Source of the DNA: Bacteriovoracaceae bacterium
GTDB lineage: Bacteria; Bdellovibrionota; Bacteriovoracia; Bacteriovoracales; Bacteriovoracaceae
Direction of reading: 5' to 3'
Length of the DNA stretch: 34,835 bases
Assembly (NCBI GenBank): GCA_018649885.1
Contig: JABIHA010000090.1
Location: forward strand, 1 to 34,835
The notes under the pieces are model-generated. The model was not told the DNA's origin. It was given only the letters and a program-made list of their open reading frames with translations, and made no database searches. Shown here piece after piece: positions 25,311 to 34,798 of this stretch. Each line of letters starts with the position of its first letter. Position 1 is the stretch's first letter. The position numbers and the translations under genes are program-made.

Positions 25311-26663
25311 ATGAGGTTTTTTAGAAACTTTTTTAACTTGAAAAAAGAGGAACTGATGCCAGTTTCTTTTATGTCGATTTACTTTCTTTTGGTGATAACG
25401 ACTTTTTGGATTATGAAGCCATTAAAAAAGACGCTTTTCATCAGTCACTACGATGAGATGAACTTTCAGTTTTTTAATTGGTCTTTTAATGCGGCCCAAA
25501 CAGAACTTCTGGCAAAATGCCTGAATATGTTTGTGGCATTCCTGGCCTTTTGGGTCTTTTCAAAAATGGCAAAACGATTTCAGAAAGAAAAGCTGACCCA
25601 TCTCTTTGGTGGATTCTTCATGGTCTTTTTTATTTACTGGGCCGTTAGAATTAACACACCTTCTGTTGTGGATATTTGGGGCTTCTACATTTTTGGAGAT
25701 CTCTTTGTCACTCTAATGTGTGCATGTTTTTTCTCATTCCTAAACGACAGTGTGACACCTGATATGTCAAAACGACTTTATAGTTTTGTGATCCTAGGTG
25801 GTGTTGTGGGAGGGGTCATAGGAACTTCTCTTGTTAGAGTATGGCTAAAGCTTCTTTCATTAAGTGAATGGATGAGTGTATGTGTCCTTCTGATTGTGGC
25901 CACCATCTTTTGTGGATACCAGGCTGCTAAGGCATTTGAAAGACTTGGTACTGCCCAATTTGTTGGTGATACTGAAGCCGAGACAGATGAAAAACTAGAA
26001 GATTCGGCAATAGAGATTATGAGAAAAGTCTTTAGCAAGAAATATCTGCTTGGGATTATCTCTTTAGTTGTTATGTATGAAATGGTCTCCACACTTTTTG
26101 ATTTTCAATTTACAAGTGCCGTTTCTCACTTTTTAAGTGGGAAGGAAATTGGGGCCCAGTTTGCTAATGTTTATTTGGCCGTAAATATTGTCTCTTTACT
26201 GGTCCAACTCTTTTTAACAAGCTTTGTTCTCAACCAGCTTGGAGTTTCAAAGGGTATTATGGTCATGCCAGTGCTAGCTGCTGTTGGGGCCTTAATGTTT
26301 TTCGTATCACCTATCCTTTTAACAGGTAGTCTTCTTTGTGTGATTGATAACTCTTTTAATTACTCAATCAATCAAACTTCCAGAGAGGCCCTTTACGTGC
26401 CTCTAGGTAAGGGAGATAAGTATCAGGCCAAGGCCTTTATTGATATCTTTGGTGTGCGTTCGGCAAAGGTTCTGGGAATTGGAGCTTCACTTCTTGTGAC
26501 CACATTCTTTACTGAGTACTCCTCCCTAAGATGGGTTTCTTTCATCGCTCTTGGCATCACCGTGTGCTGGATTTTGGTAGCTACCTGGCTAGGAAGAGAA
26601 TACAAAATAAGAAGTCGTGCAGTTGAAGAGTTTGAAGCAACTGGAAAAAAAGTTACAGCGTAA
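25311..26663 (+). CDS. NTT/Tlc-family nucleotide (ATP/ADP-type) transporter
   Basis: A 450-residue polytopic membrane protein with about twelve helices. AGGGGG precedes the ATG at 25311. Family-typical segments: helix 1 with WIMKPLKKTLFIS, corresponding to the LRDxKDTL region of Tlc/Npt proteins, and about residues 354-386 reading NQTSREALYVPLGKGDKYQA then KAFIDIFGVRSAK, corresponding to the family's KEMAYIPL...KGKAAIDVVGxRxGK block. NTT carriers exchange ATP for ADP or import nucleotides in Chlamydia, Rickettsia, plastids and some Bdellovibrionota. It is the last gene of the operon encoding two exported AAA+ ATPases, so export of ATP to the periplasm (or ATP/ADP cycling) is the attractive role. 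Direction and substrate cannot be told from sequence. Confidence 0.88.
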   Translation: MRFFRNFFNLKKEELMPVSFMSIYFLLVITTFWIMKPLKKTLFISHYDEMNFQFFNWSFNAAQTELLAKCLNMFVAFLAFWVFSKMAKRFQKEKLTHLFGGFFMVFFIYWAVRINTPSVVDIWGFYIFGDLFVTLMCACFFSFLNDSVTPDMSKRLYSFVILGGVVGGVIGTSLVRVWLKLLSLSEWMSVCVLLIVATIFCGYQAAKAFERLGTAQFVGDTEAETDEKLEDSAIEIMRKVFSKKYLLGIISLVVMYEMVSTLFDFQFTSAVSHFLSGKEIGAQFANVYLAVNIVSLLVQLFLTSFVLNQLGVSKGIMVMPVLAAVGALMFFVSPILLTGSLLCVIDNSFNYSINQTSREALYVPLGKGDKYQAKAFIDIFGVRSAKVLGIGASLLVTTFFTEYSSLRWVSFIALGITVCWILVATWLGREYKIRSRAVEEFEATGKKVTA

Positions 26664-26669
26664 ATATAT

Positions 26670-26705
26670 AGGGGGTCTTTCTTGGGCCCCCTTCTCATTT
26701 TTATC
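26670..26705 (+). terminator. Intrinsic terminator of the AAA+/NTT operon
   Basis: AGGGGGTC (26670-26677) pairs with GGCCCCCT (26685-26692), one G-T wobble, 7-nt loop, followed by the T-rich TCTCATTTTTATC. It begins 6 nt after the NTT stop. Confidence 0.8.
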
Positions 26706-26842
26706 AACTCATTTTCATCATCGTTGCACCAATCATGACCAGACTTAGGTTATGATTTTGTCAGGATCCAGTTCCGTTAGTCTAACTATTTGAAATTAAA
26801 GGACTTTCTTTTGCAGGAAATGGTGAAATTAATTCACAGGAG

Positions 26843-26857
26843 TTGCGCGGTGCGCAA
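26843..26857 (+). promoter_or_regulatory. Perfect short hairpin in the leader of the outer-membrane protein gene
   Basis: TTGCGC (26843-26848) and GCGCAA (26852-26857) form a 6-bp stem with a 3-nt loop, about 67 nt before the start codon. A second small stem GTGAA/TTCAC (about 26823-26837) lies just upstream. They may stabilise the mRNA of an abundant envelope protein, or form an operator. Confidence 0.35.
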
Positions 26858-26923
26858 TCCATTGCTAGTTTCACTCCGTACTCAAAAACAACAAAATACA
26901 TACGACCCTATAAGGAGGAATCC

Positions 26924-28084
26924 ATGAATGCAGCTAAGACCCTAGCACTATGTGCTCTAATGACAACTTTTTCAACTACAGCTTTTTCAGCTGAAGGTGA
27001 TGAAAAGTACCTAGAGCTAGATTGTAACGGAAAAACTGGAACAAGAATTGAAATTAGAGAAGACAAAGACGATAGAGGTCGCGTGGCTCTTCATATTGCT
27101 TGTGGTGCCACTTTTTATTACGGTGGTGGAAGTGTTGCGATTAAAACCCAAACTGGTACAGGTGGAGCTTTTAATGGTGGATACTTTACGGTCATTGAAG
27201 GGGCCGAAGGCGAGGATGGTACATACCAAATTAATCCTGCCGAAGGCGCAACTGATAGCATCCCTTTTTCAATGAGATACCTATACGGTGAAACGAGGAA
27301 TGATCTTCCTGGTATTAATAGCTCTATTACAGGTCAATTTGGTTTTATGCCAGTCACAAAAGGCCTTGCCAAAATTACCGCTAAAGATGGTATGGGCTGG
27401 GTTGACGGTGCAAGAGTTATTTTCGAGCACAATAAATATGGTCAAATTGAATTAGCTGTTGGTGCCATTGCTGGCGTTGAAGGTATCACTGAAAGTGACG
27501 CTGTTAGTATCTTTAGTAGGTCTAAGCAGTACCAAGATAGCTTTGTAAATTTTATTGAAGTAAGAGCTACTCCAGCAGTCATTGCTGATATTGTAGCAAC
27601 TGAATTTGGCTACGAATATCTTGGTGGTGACGTTGATCTTTCTCATAACTTTTCAGCAGCAGCTACTGCTGATTTTAAAGTCGTTAAACTACTTGCAGAA
27701 GGTCTTGTCAGTACCAATTGGGAATCTGTGGCCGTTACAGCTGCAGGTGGTGCCAAGGTTGATCTACTTGAAATTTTATCAAATAATAAAAAATCAGGTG
27801 TAACCTTAGGTCTTTATTATCAATACAATGAAGGATCAATGAGAAGTAATCTCTCTTCAGGTTTTTACAATATTGACGGTCACTCACTACAACCAGAACT
27901 TGGTGTTAAACTTGGTGACTCTGGTATGACTTTAAAAGTTAAAGGCTCTATTGGGCTTGCAGGTCTTGCTGGAGCACCTGCTGCACCTTCAACATTAAGA
28001 GTTGAAATCTCTGGAAAACTTCCTGAATCAAAAAGAATTCGACTCGCAAGAAAAGCAAGAGAAGCTGCTGAAGCGAAGGAATAA
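26924..28084 (+). CDS. Exported, probably outer-membrane beta-barrel protein
   Basis: A 386-residue protein beginning at an ATG preceded by AAGGAGG. The open frame continues upstream without support. The signal peptide is MNAAKTLALCALMTTFSTTAFS. The mature N-terminus has two cysteines (LDCNGKTG, HIACGATF). Strand-rich, glycine-rich sequence follows, with barrel-like strands towards the end (SGVTLGLYYQYNEG, LQPELGVKLGDSGMTLKVKG, LRVEISGKL). An unusual Arg/Ala/Glu-rich basic tail (RIRLARKAREAAEAKE) lies beyond the last strand. No specific family recognised. Strong initiation, a structured leader and a strong terminator suggest high expression as a single-gene unit. Confidence 0.72.
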   Translation: MNAAKTLALCALMTTFSTTAFSAEGDEKYLELDCNGKTGTRIEIREDKDDRGRVALHIACGATFYYGGGSVAIKTQTGTGGAFNGGYFTVIEGAEGEDGTYQINPAEGATDSIPFSMRYLYGETRNDLPGINSSITGQFGFMPVTKGLAKITAKDGMGWVDGARVIFEHNKYGQIELAVGAIAGVEGITESDAVSIFSRSKQYQDSFVNFIEVRATPAVIADIVATEFGYEYLGGDVDLSHNFSAAATADFKVVKLLAEGLVSTNWESVAVTAAGGAKVDLLEILSNNKKSGVTLGLYYQYNEGSMRSNLSSGFYNIDGHSLQPELGVKLGDSGMTLKVKGSIGLAGLAGAPAAPSTLRVEISGKLPESKRIRLARKAREAAEAKE

Positions 28085-28114
28085 GAATCCGATAAAATTA
28101 AACAATAATAATTG

Positions 28115-28140
28115 GGGTGAGCATTTTGTTCACCCTTTTA
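28115..28140 (+). terminator. Intrinsic terminator
   Basis: GGGTGAGCA (28115-28123) pairs with TGTTCACCC (28127-28135), one G-T wobble, 3-nt loop, followed by TTTTAGTTTTT. It lies 30 nt after the stop of the outer-membrane protein gene. Confidence 0.85.
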
Positions 28141-28402
28141 GTTTTTATTGCTTTCTGTACTTTCCATCCCTTTTTATGTCTGATGGAAAATTAAAAATCT
28201 ATGTGAATTTTGTGGAATGGTTTGTGTTGGTGTCTAGCATTCGCTGGGTCTAATAACCGTGGTGGTAAATGCTCGCGCCGCTATTTTGTAAGAGTGCTAG
28301 TTTTTCTAGCGCCGTGAATAACTTAACTACTCTAATAATCCCACTAGAATTGTAAGCCTTTTAGGCTGCAATTCAATACGTGGCAAAAAAATGAATTCGT
28401 TT
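28141..28402. other. Intergenic stretch with several hairpins and a copy of a tgt segment
   Basis: No gene is supported and no tRNA cloverleaf was found. GCTAG/CTAGC forms a hairpin around a T run at about 28294-28308, and AGCCT/AGGCT forms one at about 28357-28370; the latter may end the minus-strand tgt transcript. The 22-nt segment 28267-28288 is an exact inverted copy of part of tgt. Confidence 0.5.
28267..28288 (+). repeat. 22-nt perfect inverted repeat, copy outside tgt
   Basis: This GC-rich segment (core GCTCGCGCCGC) is the exact reverse complement of 28460-28481 inside tgt. A further AAGA matches after one mismatch at the 3' side. Confidence 0.85.
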
Positions 28403-29587
<1,185 letters not shown>

Positions 29588-29589
29588 TC

Positions 29590-30180
29590 ATTATTTCTCG
29601 CATTAAAATAGTATTTTTTTCACTACAATTTCACATATCGCTTTTGTTTTTAGCTGTAGCTATTCCCGTAAGAGGTATTGTGCGATGCGCATACCCCCTA
29701 AGGACCCTCGATGGCGATAGCTTTAAAGTAAGGGATTGTGTCAGTGGGTTAATCAGAACAATAGATCTTGCCTACATTGATGCCCCGGAGCTTTTCCAGG
29801 TAAGTGAGGACCATATTCCCATTGGAGCTAATTCTAAAGACTCCCTTTCTGCTAGGTTAAAGACACAAGAGAACTTAAAGCTCCACATTGTTAGCGCAAG
29901 AGGGAGGAGGTTCCGCGCACTGGTTTATACGAGTCAAATGGTAAATACGATTCAAGTGAGAGCAGGACACGCTTTGGCACGGCCTAGCGGTTATTTGGAT
30001 ATCCATTTTGCCAGGAAATTGAAAAATGCCATGTCTATGGCGAGATCCCAGCGCCTAGGGATGTGGTCAACTACAAGCTTTTTGTCTCCCAGGGCCTTTC
30101 GAAAACTGGAGAAAAAGCAAAGGTTAATGGAAATATATCCCCCGTATTATTGCGTTCCACCAGTTGATAAGCTTAAGTAA
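29590..30180 (+). CDS. Exported thermonuclease-like (SNase fold) protein
   Basis: The frame has no ATG in place. A strong AGGGAG sits 5 nt before an ATT at 29590. Starting there gives a signal-like N-terminus (IISRIKIVFFSLQFHISLLF, first residue read as Met) and a 196-residue product; the next possible start, TTG at 29644, would cut the signal region in half. The SNase fold is supported by LDGDSFKVRD, RTIDLAYIDAPELFQ (metal-binding and catalytic Asp area), SARLKTQENLKLHI, RFRALVY (the Arg-containing active strand), VRAGHALARPSGYLD and SQRLGMW. Such proteins cut DNA or RNA with calcium; some key residues differ from the staphylococcal enzyme, so activity is likely but unproven. Probably secreted. 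Confidence 0.82.
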   Translation: MISRIKIVFFSLQFHISLLFLAVAIPVRGIVRCAYPLRTLDGDSFKVRDCVSGLIRTIDLAYIDAPELFQVSEDHIPIGANSKDSLSARLKTQENLKLHIVSARGRRFRALVYTSQMVNTIQVRAGHALARPSGYLDIHFARKLKNAMSMARSQRLGMWSTTSFLSPRAFRKLEKKQRLMEIYPPYYCVPPVDKLK

Positions 30181-30216
30181 TTAATAACTTATAAAGTTTA
30201 TCAAGGTGAGTTGACC

Positions 30217-31350
30217 ATGGAATTAAAGCGAAGTCTATTAACGATTATTTTTTTACTGCAGGTGGTATTTGTTTCACAGATCCAGAATGCTCACTCCATT
30301 GCTGTAAGAAATGAGGCAGAAGCTTTTCGGCTTGCTTACGATAAAATTAAAAATGATGAGCTCTATAGAAAGTTTGAACACGACTGGATCATCGATATAG
30401 CAGTGACAGGTTCAAACGATATTAAAGACCTGATTGATGATGGAGAAGATGCCGCCAATGCAACAGGAACAGATGCTCAAAAGCTTGAAAAGATTACGAC
30501 ATTTTTAAATAAATATAAAAATGATCAATATGTGGCCAATGCAAGATTGGCCATTGGCATTCCACTTCCAAGTTTTGAATTTGATGGCTGGCGTTTGACT
30601 CCAGATGCTAGAGGGAGTTTTGAAGTTGGGGCGAGTTTATCTATCACTGAATCGACGGGTACTATCACCATTCCTGGGCTGAATTTTACAGTCACAGGTT
30701 CCGATCCAGTTATTCAGCTCTACGCTAAAGAAGATATTAGATATGGTCTCGATTGGCTCTGGGAGTTTGGTGAGAATTGGTGGATGGATACAGATTTTTA
30801 TGTCAAGCAAAGATGGGATATGCACGAAGCTCACTCAGCTAGCTCTATCCAAACCAACAGTCAGTCTTTTGATGTGCTCAAAAAATCAAAAAATATTACC
30901 TCTACAATTGATGGTGACTTTAGAGTTGGTTATGACCAAGAAGATGGTTTTTCTTTTTGGGCCGGCTTTGACGAAATTAAGTTATTAAAGCTTTCTGATA
31001 GAAGAGGAACTGTAGGTCCACTGAAATGGGGAGATCGTCCAGGCATGAGGGCTCATGTGGATTATCTCTTTGATCTAAGTGTGGTTACACTGACTCCTTT
31101 TGCAGGAGTTCACCAAAGATCCAGCTATGATTTTGATGATGGTCTCTACGCTGGGATGGTTTTCGAAGAAGATCTTCTAGGGGTTCTATCAGTAGTGGCA
31201 ACGGCAGATAATCAGTATATTACTCTGCACCCACGATTTAGATTTTGGATTTTCCAACTAGAGTATGCTCTTAAAACTCCTTCAACTAGTAACATTGATG
31301 GCTACAAGCTTCATACTCAACACATGGCCAATTTTAGACTGGCCTTCTAG
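30217..31350 (+). CDS. Outer-membrane beta-barrel protein
   Basis: A 377-residue protein. ATG at 30217 with AAGGTGAG upstream. Signal peptide region MELKRSLLTIIFLLQVVFVS, with cleavage before HSIAVRNEAE. A helical, charged N-terminal region (residues 30-115) precedes long amphipathic strands with aromatic girdles (GWRLTPDARGSFEVGASLSI, PVIQLYAKEDIRYGLDWLW, NWWMDTDFYVKQRWDM, FSFWAGFDEIKLL). The last residues (MANFRLAF) end in Phe, the usual BAM recognition signal. Substrate or role unknown. The lipoprotein gene follows 23 nt later, so the two likely form a unit. Confidence 0.82.
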   Translation: MELKRSLLTIIFLLQVVFVSQIQNAHSIAVRNEAEAFRLAYDKIKNDELYRKFEHDWIIDIAVTGSNDIKDLIDDGEDAANATGTDAQKLEKITTFLNKYKNDQYVANARLAIGIPLPSFEFDGWRLTPDARGSFEVGASLSITESTGTITIPGLNFTVTGSDPVIQLYAKEDIRYGLDWLWEFGENWWMDTDFYVKQRWDMHEAHSASSIQTNSQSFDVLKKSKNITSTIDGDFRVGYDQEDGFSFWAGFDEIKLLKLSDRRGTVGPLKWGDRPGMRAHVDYLFDLSVVTLTPFAGVHQRSSYDFDDGLYAGMVFEEDLLGVLSVVATADNQYITLHPRFRFWIFQLEYALKTPSTSNIDGYKLHTQHMANFRLAF

Positions 31351-31373
31351 CAGCGGAAAACTTTTTGGAACTT

Positions 31374-31769
31374 ATGAAGTTATTACTTCCATTAATCCTT
31401 CTTCTAAGCTCTTGTAGTGGTGAAGACAAATATGGTCGTAAAGAGGCCTTTGATATGATCAAGGCCTCTGATCCCAATATTGAGTTTATTATTCCATCTG
31501 ATCTTTCAAAAGGCATTCAATGCAGTGACTATGGCCCAGGTTGTATTGGGGGGATTACTGTTAGGATTAAGTTCCTTGAAGTCATTATTGTTGAATTTCA
31601 AAATAGTGACCAAGCTCGCGCTGAGGCGATGAGAATTGGTCAGTGGTATTCTAAGAACTTTGTCTTTGATGATGTGATGGGAGAGCCTATGATGGAAGAT
31701 TATTTTAAACAGCTCTTTAGTGCTAAGCCCGGAATTATTTATGAGGCAAAACCGGCAGACTCAAAGTAG
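31374..31769 (+). CDS. Small lipoprotein
   Basis: A 131-residue protein. With the ATG at 31374 (GGA 5 nt upstream) it begins MKLLLPLILLLSSCSGED, a canonical lipobox with the acylated Cys at residue 14 and an acidic residue soon after. The mature part has two cysteines (QCSDYGPGC), a strand-rich middle (ITVRIKFLEVIIVEFQ) and a helical end. I recognise no family; the fold looks small and compact. It follows an outer-membrane barrel in the same direction and is convergent, with a 2-nt gap, with the next gene. Confidence 0.75.
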   Translation: MKLLLPLILLLSSCSGEDKYGRKEAFDMIKASDPNIEFIIPSDLSKGIQCSDYGPGCIGGITVRIKFLEVIIVEFQNSDQARAEAMRIGQWYSKNFVFDDVMGEPMMEDYFKQLFSAKPGIIYEAKPADSK

Positions 31770-31771
31770 TT

Positions 31772-33127
31772 CTACCTTGTTTCTCTTTCTTCTATTTGTT
31801 CCTCTTCAAAGGCCAGTTGTCTTAAATCGTAGAAGCGTCCAAGTCTCTGAGGATTGTCTTGTGGTGGTATTATAAGTGGAGAGGGGCTTGGGGCTGAGCT
31901 TTGTAGCCACTCTCTATAACCTGCTAGGAAGAGTTTTATAGGCTCTCCCATTTCTTCTTCTTTAATATATTCAACTTTTTGCTGATCAAATGAGACAATC
32001 TCTTTCATCCATCTTCTTGCAAAATTGTATTCATCAGGGAAGACTATAGACTCTGGTTTTTCTTCGTCGTCAAATAGTGAGAAAAACCAATTTGTAGGTT
32101 TTACCGACTGAGGAGTTGATTTCTTAAAACGCTCCACCAGTGGAGGAGAGCGGTAGATGGAAAAATATCTAAACTCTTTTTGCGCTTTTAATGAATTCAA
32201 ATTCTTCTTTAGTTCTAGAAAACTTCCATAAATCTTAGAGTTAGGTGGGATATTATGAATATTAAAAATCATAGTATGCAATTGTTTTGGTTTACTCGGC
32301 GGCAAAAGTTTTGATTGATCAATTCGGATTTTAACCTTTTCGAGTATCTCATTCATTGCTTGAAAGTGATTGTACTTTCCGTGCCCAACTTCAATAGGAT
32401 CAAGCGCGATGTCATCAATATCAAGAAATTTGGTTAAATCCCAATCTAGAACTGCTTTTTTATAACCTTTTGAATGATATAGATATAGTGAAATACATTG
32501 ATTGAGATAGGGGGCGCGACTTTTTAATATCTCTTGCATCAGGACTGAAATATTATTGGTAACCGCATCTTTTGAACGCTGACCATCCTTTGTCTTGGTC
32601 ATATCCCACAGCACATAATTAAAAGTGGTGGTCGCCTCTTGTCCCAATAGTTTTGCAATACTTTGTTGTCTATAAAATAAGTAGTTTTTACAAATATGTG
32701 CAGGAGACTTAATGCATTTTTTTTCAAAATTATCTTTTTCAATAACTGCTAGGTAGTTGGCATTGGGGTAGTCTTCAAAAGTCTTGGACAAGTCTAGCAT
32801 AAAGTACTTGTTTTTTTGCTGTGTATTTATACATTGTACTTTTCCTACTATTTGAATTTTTTCATTACATGGACTCAAATAGGTGGGAACAAAACAGAAA
32901 TTTCTCTTTTTCTTTTTTGGTGACTTTAAAACGATTGCTAGCTTTTCTAGGCTTTTACTGGAGCGACACATTTCAATTTTTCCAAGTCGTTCTAGATCCC
33001 GCAGGTGAATATTTTCTTTTTGGACACAGTGTGAAAACTCAGAAGATAATTCCTCGGCATATAAACTGCTGCAAACGAGTTGCATCAGTAGTAACAATCC
33101 CAAGATATAAAATCGCTTAATTATCAA
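31772..33127 (-). CDS. Exported protein of unknown function
   Basis: A 451-residue protein starting at TTG (33127) after GGGGCGAAGAA. Signal peptide MIIKRFYILGLLLLMQLVCS with probable cleavage after SLYA. The mature protein has at least seven cysteines in its first 190 residues (HCVQKE, EMCRSS, NFCFVPTYLSPCNEK, VQCINT, KKCIKS, HICKNY) and few afterwards, so a disulfide-rich N-terminal domain is likely. A central part (QCISLYLYHSKGYKKAVLDW, HTMIFNIHNIPPNSKIYGSF) resembles an alpha/beta or vWA-like fold without a visible metal site. Pro-rich and Glu-rich stretches form the C-terminus. I cannot name a family. Confidence 0.65.
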   Translation of the reverse strand: MIIKRFYILGLLLLMQLVCSSLYAEELSSEFSHCVQKENIHLRDLERLGKIEMCRSSKSLEKLAIVLKSPKKKKRNFCFVPTYLSPCNEKIQIVGKVQCINTQQKNKYFMLDLSKTFEDYPNANYLAVIEKDNFEKKCIKSPAHICKNYLFYRQQSIAKLLGQEATTTFNYVLWDMTKTKDGQRSKDAVTNNISVLMQEILKSRAPYLNQCISLYLYHSKGYKKAVLDWDLTKFLDIDDIALDPIEVGHGKYNHFQAMNEILEKVKIRIDQSKLLPPSKPKQLHTMIFNIHNIPPNSKIYGSFLELKKNLNSLKAQKEFRYFSIYRSPPLVERFKKSTPQSVKPTNWFFSLFDDEEKPESIVFPDEYNFARRWMKEIVSFDQQKVEYIKEEEMGEPIKLFLAGYREWLQSSAPSPSPLIIPPQDNPQRLGRFYDLRQLAFEEEQIEERETR

Positions 33128-33264
33128 TTCTTCGCCCCAACTATTTAGGTTTTGTATTCGCTATGAGCTGGATCTTCCGTGCAACCGCCTACTATCTTAT
33201 CGGCAAATCTTGCCAATACTTGAGCAATTGTGTCCGTGAATGGTTTTAGTGGAAACAATAAAAT

Positions 33265-33792
33265 TTATTTAATATTTGCTGAGATATACTCGAGTAGTGA
33301 GGTGAATTGTCTGGAGTGCTTGTTAAACATATAAGTAAATTTTATGGGAAAATTTTGAATTTCATTTTTTAGCACTCTAGCTTGAGGGCCGAGGTACTCT
33401 ATTGTTCTAAGTGACCATTCAACGACTTCAGCTCTTGGATCACTTAATTTTTCTTTTAAGGCCTGGGTAAAAATTGAGGGAATAGGAATCCCTTTTAGAA
33501 AATGAGCATCTATCACCTGAGTGTGTGAGACTCCAAGGGCACAAACAATGATATTTGTTTCAAGACTGGACAGAATTATTTGTGAAAAAATACTAGATAA
33601 GTCTATGCCAGGTTTTCCAGCATGCTCCAGGATACAAAGAATTTTGTGTATATCATCACTAGAATTTGAGTCTAAGGCTTCTCCCAGAAGGAGCTCTAGC
33701 TGAGAAAATTCTTCTTTAGTGCGGGCCCTAAAAGGTCTCTTTCCCTGTTTTAGTTGCTCGATGAGCTCAAGGTACTGCGTTGTAAAATCCAT
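33265..33792 (-). CDS. Cytosolic helical-repeat (HEAT-like) protein
   Basis: A 175-residue, mostly helical protein with no signal peptide and no membrane segment. The repeated two-helix pattern, including LSDPRAEVVEWSLRTIEYLG, is typical of HEAT-like repeats, though divergent. Such proteins are usually binding scaffolds. It is divergent from queE with only 55 nt between the starts. It has no obvious partner in the neighbourhood. Confidence 0.6.
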   Translation of the reverse strand: MDFTTQYLELIEQLKQGKRPFRARTKEEFSQLELLLGEALDSNSSDDIHKILCILEHAGKPGIDLSSIFSQIILSSLETNIIVCALGVSHTQVIDAHFLKGIPIPSIFTQALKEKLSDPRAEVVEWSLRTIEYLGPQARVLKNEIQNFPIKFTYMFNKHSRQFTSLLEYISANIK

Positions 33793-33847
33793 ATATTAGC
33801 TAACCACTTGTTTCTTTTACCGGCGACGCTACCACGATGCTTGCCTG

Positions 33848-34594
33848 ATGACTAAAACTTATGATACGTGTTGCACAATTATGGATAAACTGCTGATCAA
33901 TTCAATTTACATGGCCTGTGAGGGTGAGGGCGTTTTCATTGGAAGCTCCCAGATTTTCATTCGCTTTCAAGGCTGCAGTATTGGTTGCGCCAATTGTGAT
34001 TCCATGGACACATGGGAGTTTGATAGTAAGTACGGCATCGAATTTTCAGAAGTACTTTCAAGGGTAGAAAAAATTCACAATGAATTTCCTGTCAAAAGAA
34101 TTTCTATTACTGGTGGAGATCCACTACATCCGGCCCATTTACCAGGTGTTTTAAAGATTGTTTCTCATTATAAGAAGAAAGGTTTTTTTGTAAATATTGA
34201 GGCGTCTGGAATGAGAGTTGTTCCGGAGCTTTTTGATGCTGTCGATTTTGTTAGTTTTGATTACAAAACTCCCTCAACAAAAGTCCGTGGAAAAAAAGAG
34301 TTAGTGGCCCAAATGGCCGTTAAATATCCTGGAAGATTTCAAGTGAAATCGGTAGTCGCTGACGTTGCTGACTTTATGGATGTTAACGAAGCCTTCGAAT
34401 ACTGCCGTGATCAACTGAAAGTATCAAGGTTGCCCTTCGATTGGTGTATCACTCCATGCTATTGTCCTGGAGAGGAATTTAGCCCCGCAAGAACTGAGAG
34501 AATCATCAGCTTAAACGATGCTTGTGGTGGCCCATTTCGTATCATTGGACAGCAACATAAATACCTATATGGACCCGACCGAAGAAATATTTAG
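33848..34594 (+). CDS. queE: 7-carboxy-7-deazaguanine synthase
   Basis: A radical-SAM enzyme that converts carboxytetrahydropterin to 7-carboxy-7-deazaguanine in queuosine precursor synthesis. Seen: substrate-site GEGVFIG, the CxxxCxxC iron-sulfur motif CSIGCANC (C43, C47, C50 from the first ATG), magnesium/SAM-site SITGGDPLH, and a conserved C-terminal region (WCITPCYCPGEE, QQHKYLYGP). The QueE-specific CxxxCxxC spacing and the short length (248 residues) fit the family. An alternative ATG at 33881 (codon 12) gives a more usual N-terminus; neither start has a clear Shine-Dalgarno. It works upstream of Tgt (28.4 kb). Confidence 0.93.
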   Translation: MTKTYDTCCTIMDKLLINSIYMACEGEGVFIGSSQIFIRFQGCSIGCANCDSMDTWEFDSKYGIEFSEVLSRVEKIHNEFPVKRISITGGDPLHPAHLPGVLKIVSHYKKKGFFVNIEASGMRVVPELFDAVDFVSFDYKTPSTKVRGKKELVAQMAVKYPGRFQVKSVVADVADFMDVNEAFEYCRDQLKVSRLPFDWCITPCYCPGEEFSPARTERIISLNDACGGPFRIIGQQHKYLYGPDRRNI

Positions 34595-34720
34595 TCCCTA
34601 GAAATTAGATCCGGCCTGACAGTTATTTCAACCTAGCTCCGAATTGCCCTTATATGGGGCCCTTATACGTTGACTTGCCCGATTGTCACTTGCCCTTGCC
34701 CGAAAAAAGGTACAAGGTCC

Positions 34721-34770
34721 ATTCTCGACACATACTTTACATTTTATTCTCGATACATGGTTTACACTTT
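34721..34770. repeat. Two tandem 25-nt repeats in the insertion-sequence leader
   Basis: Copy 1 is 34721-34745 and copy 2 is 34746-34770, abutting, with 21 of 25 positions identical. Both begin ATTCTCGA and contain a TTTACA core. They are likely transposase binding sites. Confidence 0.8.
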
Positions 34771-34798
34771 TTAAGGTACTGCAAACAAAGGGGGTTGC

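Noticed and set aside
28141..28402. Possible tRNA or attachment site next to tgt
   Set aside because: No cloverleaf or T-loop sequence could be found; only short hairpins and the 22-nt inverted copy are real.
34721..34770. Possible start of a CRISPR array
   Set aside because: Only two repeats, directly abutting without spacers, and next to a transposase start.
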